5,837 nt of DNA from a bacterium (GTDB taxonomy: Bacteria > AUK180). Shown here one piece after another: positions 5,651 to 5,837 of this stretch. The stretch lies in NCBI GenBank assembly GCA_021162505.1, contig JAGGYO010000209.1:1-5837 (forward strand), read 5' to 3'. Under the pieces are notes generated by a model. That model did no database searches and was not told where the DNA came from. It saw nothing but the letters and a program-made list of their open reading frames with translations. Position numbers and translations under genes: made by a program. Each line of letters begins with the position of its first letter. Positions within the stretch are counted from its first letter, which is position 1.

Positions 5651-5837
5651 CAACATTATTAATTGCATTATTATGCATCATTTGTGCTTTGTTAATCGGC
5701 TTATTCTTTATGGGTCTTTTTAGAAAAATAACGGCAAGGAGCCAATGGAGATATGGTCCCCCATTACTACAACCGTTTATTGACATTATCCGTATGTTTT
5801 CTCAGGATGGATTTTCACACGGTTTTATTTTTGATTT
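5644..5837 (+). CDS. NuoH/MbhM/EchB-like membrane anchor subunit, 5' part only
   Basis: The reading frame opens at ATG 5644 and runs off the window, giving 64 complete codons. A first hydrophobic helix (residues 3-26) is followed by RKITARSQWRYGPPLLQPFI (27-46) and DIIRMFSQDG (47-56). The R.Q.RYGPPLLQP.iDi.r signature separates NuoH homologues of group 4 hydrogenase-type complexes (MbhM, EchB, HycD) from Complex I NuoH, which has GPN. This subunit anchors the peripheral electron-transfer arm to the membrane and links it to the ion pumps. The start lies within the last codons of the previous gene (ATGGTAA overlap). A modest SD-like AGGA is at 5632-5635. Its place directly after two MrpD-like genes matches mbs/mbx. 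Genes for J, K, L and N-type peripheral subunits are predicted next but are not visible. Confidence 0.92.
   Translation, partial: MVTTLLIALLCIICALLIGLFFMGLFRKITARSQWRYGPPLLQPFIDIIRMFSQDGFSHGFIFD

Noticed and set aside
3800..5837. Complex I (nuo) operon
   Set aside because: DUF4040, MrpB, MrpF and MrpG genes do not occur in nuo operons, the last gene has RYGPP and not the RxGPN of NuoH, and the gene order does not fit.
1..5837. Mobile elements, CRISPR arrays, tRNA or rRNA genes
   Set aside because: No transposase, spaced repeat array, terminal repeats or structured RNA pattern was seen; nearly all bases are in the operon's genes.

Overview
The window is a compact, single-strand (+) operon from an AT-rich (roughly one-third GC) anaerobic bacterium with strong Shine-Dalgarno sites. 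The low GC, heavy ATA/AGA codon use and gene content would suit a low-GC Firmicute, a Thermotogae-like lineage or a similar anaerobe. The sequence alone does not settle the taxon.

Layout: a small ArsR-family repressor gene (24-299) and a 66-nt gap come first. Seven complete membrane-protein genes follow: an MrpF-like subunit (366-617), an MrpG-like subunit (618-950), a DUF4040/MbhD-like subunit (947-1183), a fused MbhE+MrpB subunit (1193-1894), an MrpC/NuoK-like subunit (1922-2263), an MrpD-like antiporter subunit (2322-3803) and a second, longer antiporter-like subunit with a C-terminal extension (3800-5650). The last gene is the 5' part of a NuoH/MbhM-like membrane anchor (5644 to the window edge). 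Most junctions overlap or abut (TAAATG, ATGA, ATGA, ATGGTAA), which points to one transcript and coupled translation.

This is not a stand-alone Mrp Na+/H+ antiporter, because the run continues into a NuoH-type subunit with the RYGPPLLQP signature of group 4 [NiFe]-hydrogenase-related complexes. The order F-G-DUF4040-B-C-D-D'-NuoH matches, as I recall it, the archaeal mbx/mbs operon (B C D F G H H' M, then J K L N) better than mbh. In mbh only one MrpD homologue is present and the NuoH gene comes late. The likely product is the membrane arm of an Mbs/Mbx-like ferredoxin-oxidising respiratory complex. The peripheral subunits (J, K, L, N), which decide whether it evolves H2, reduces sulfane sulfur or does something else, lie outside the window.

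Notable points: (1) The first antiporter subunit carries Glu at both positions where the family normally has the key TM7 and TM8 lysines, while its tandem paralogue keeps both lysines. (2) No MrpE/MbhA gene is present at the head of the operon. (3) A four-cysteine ArsR-family regulator sits at the operon head, recalling the archaeal SurR link between redox or sulfur state and mbh/mbs expression. (4) Two tiny ORFs with their own SD-like sequences bridge the two largest gaps in the operon.
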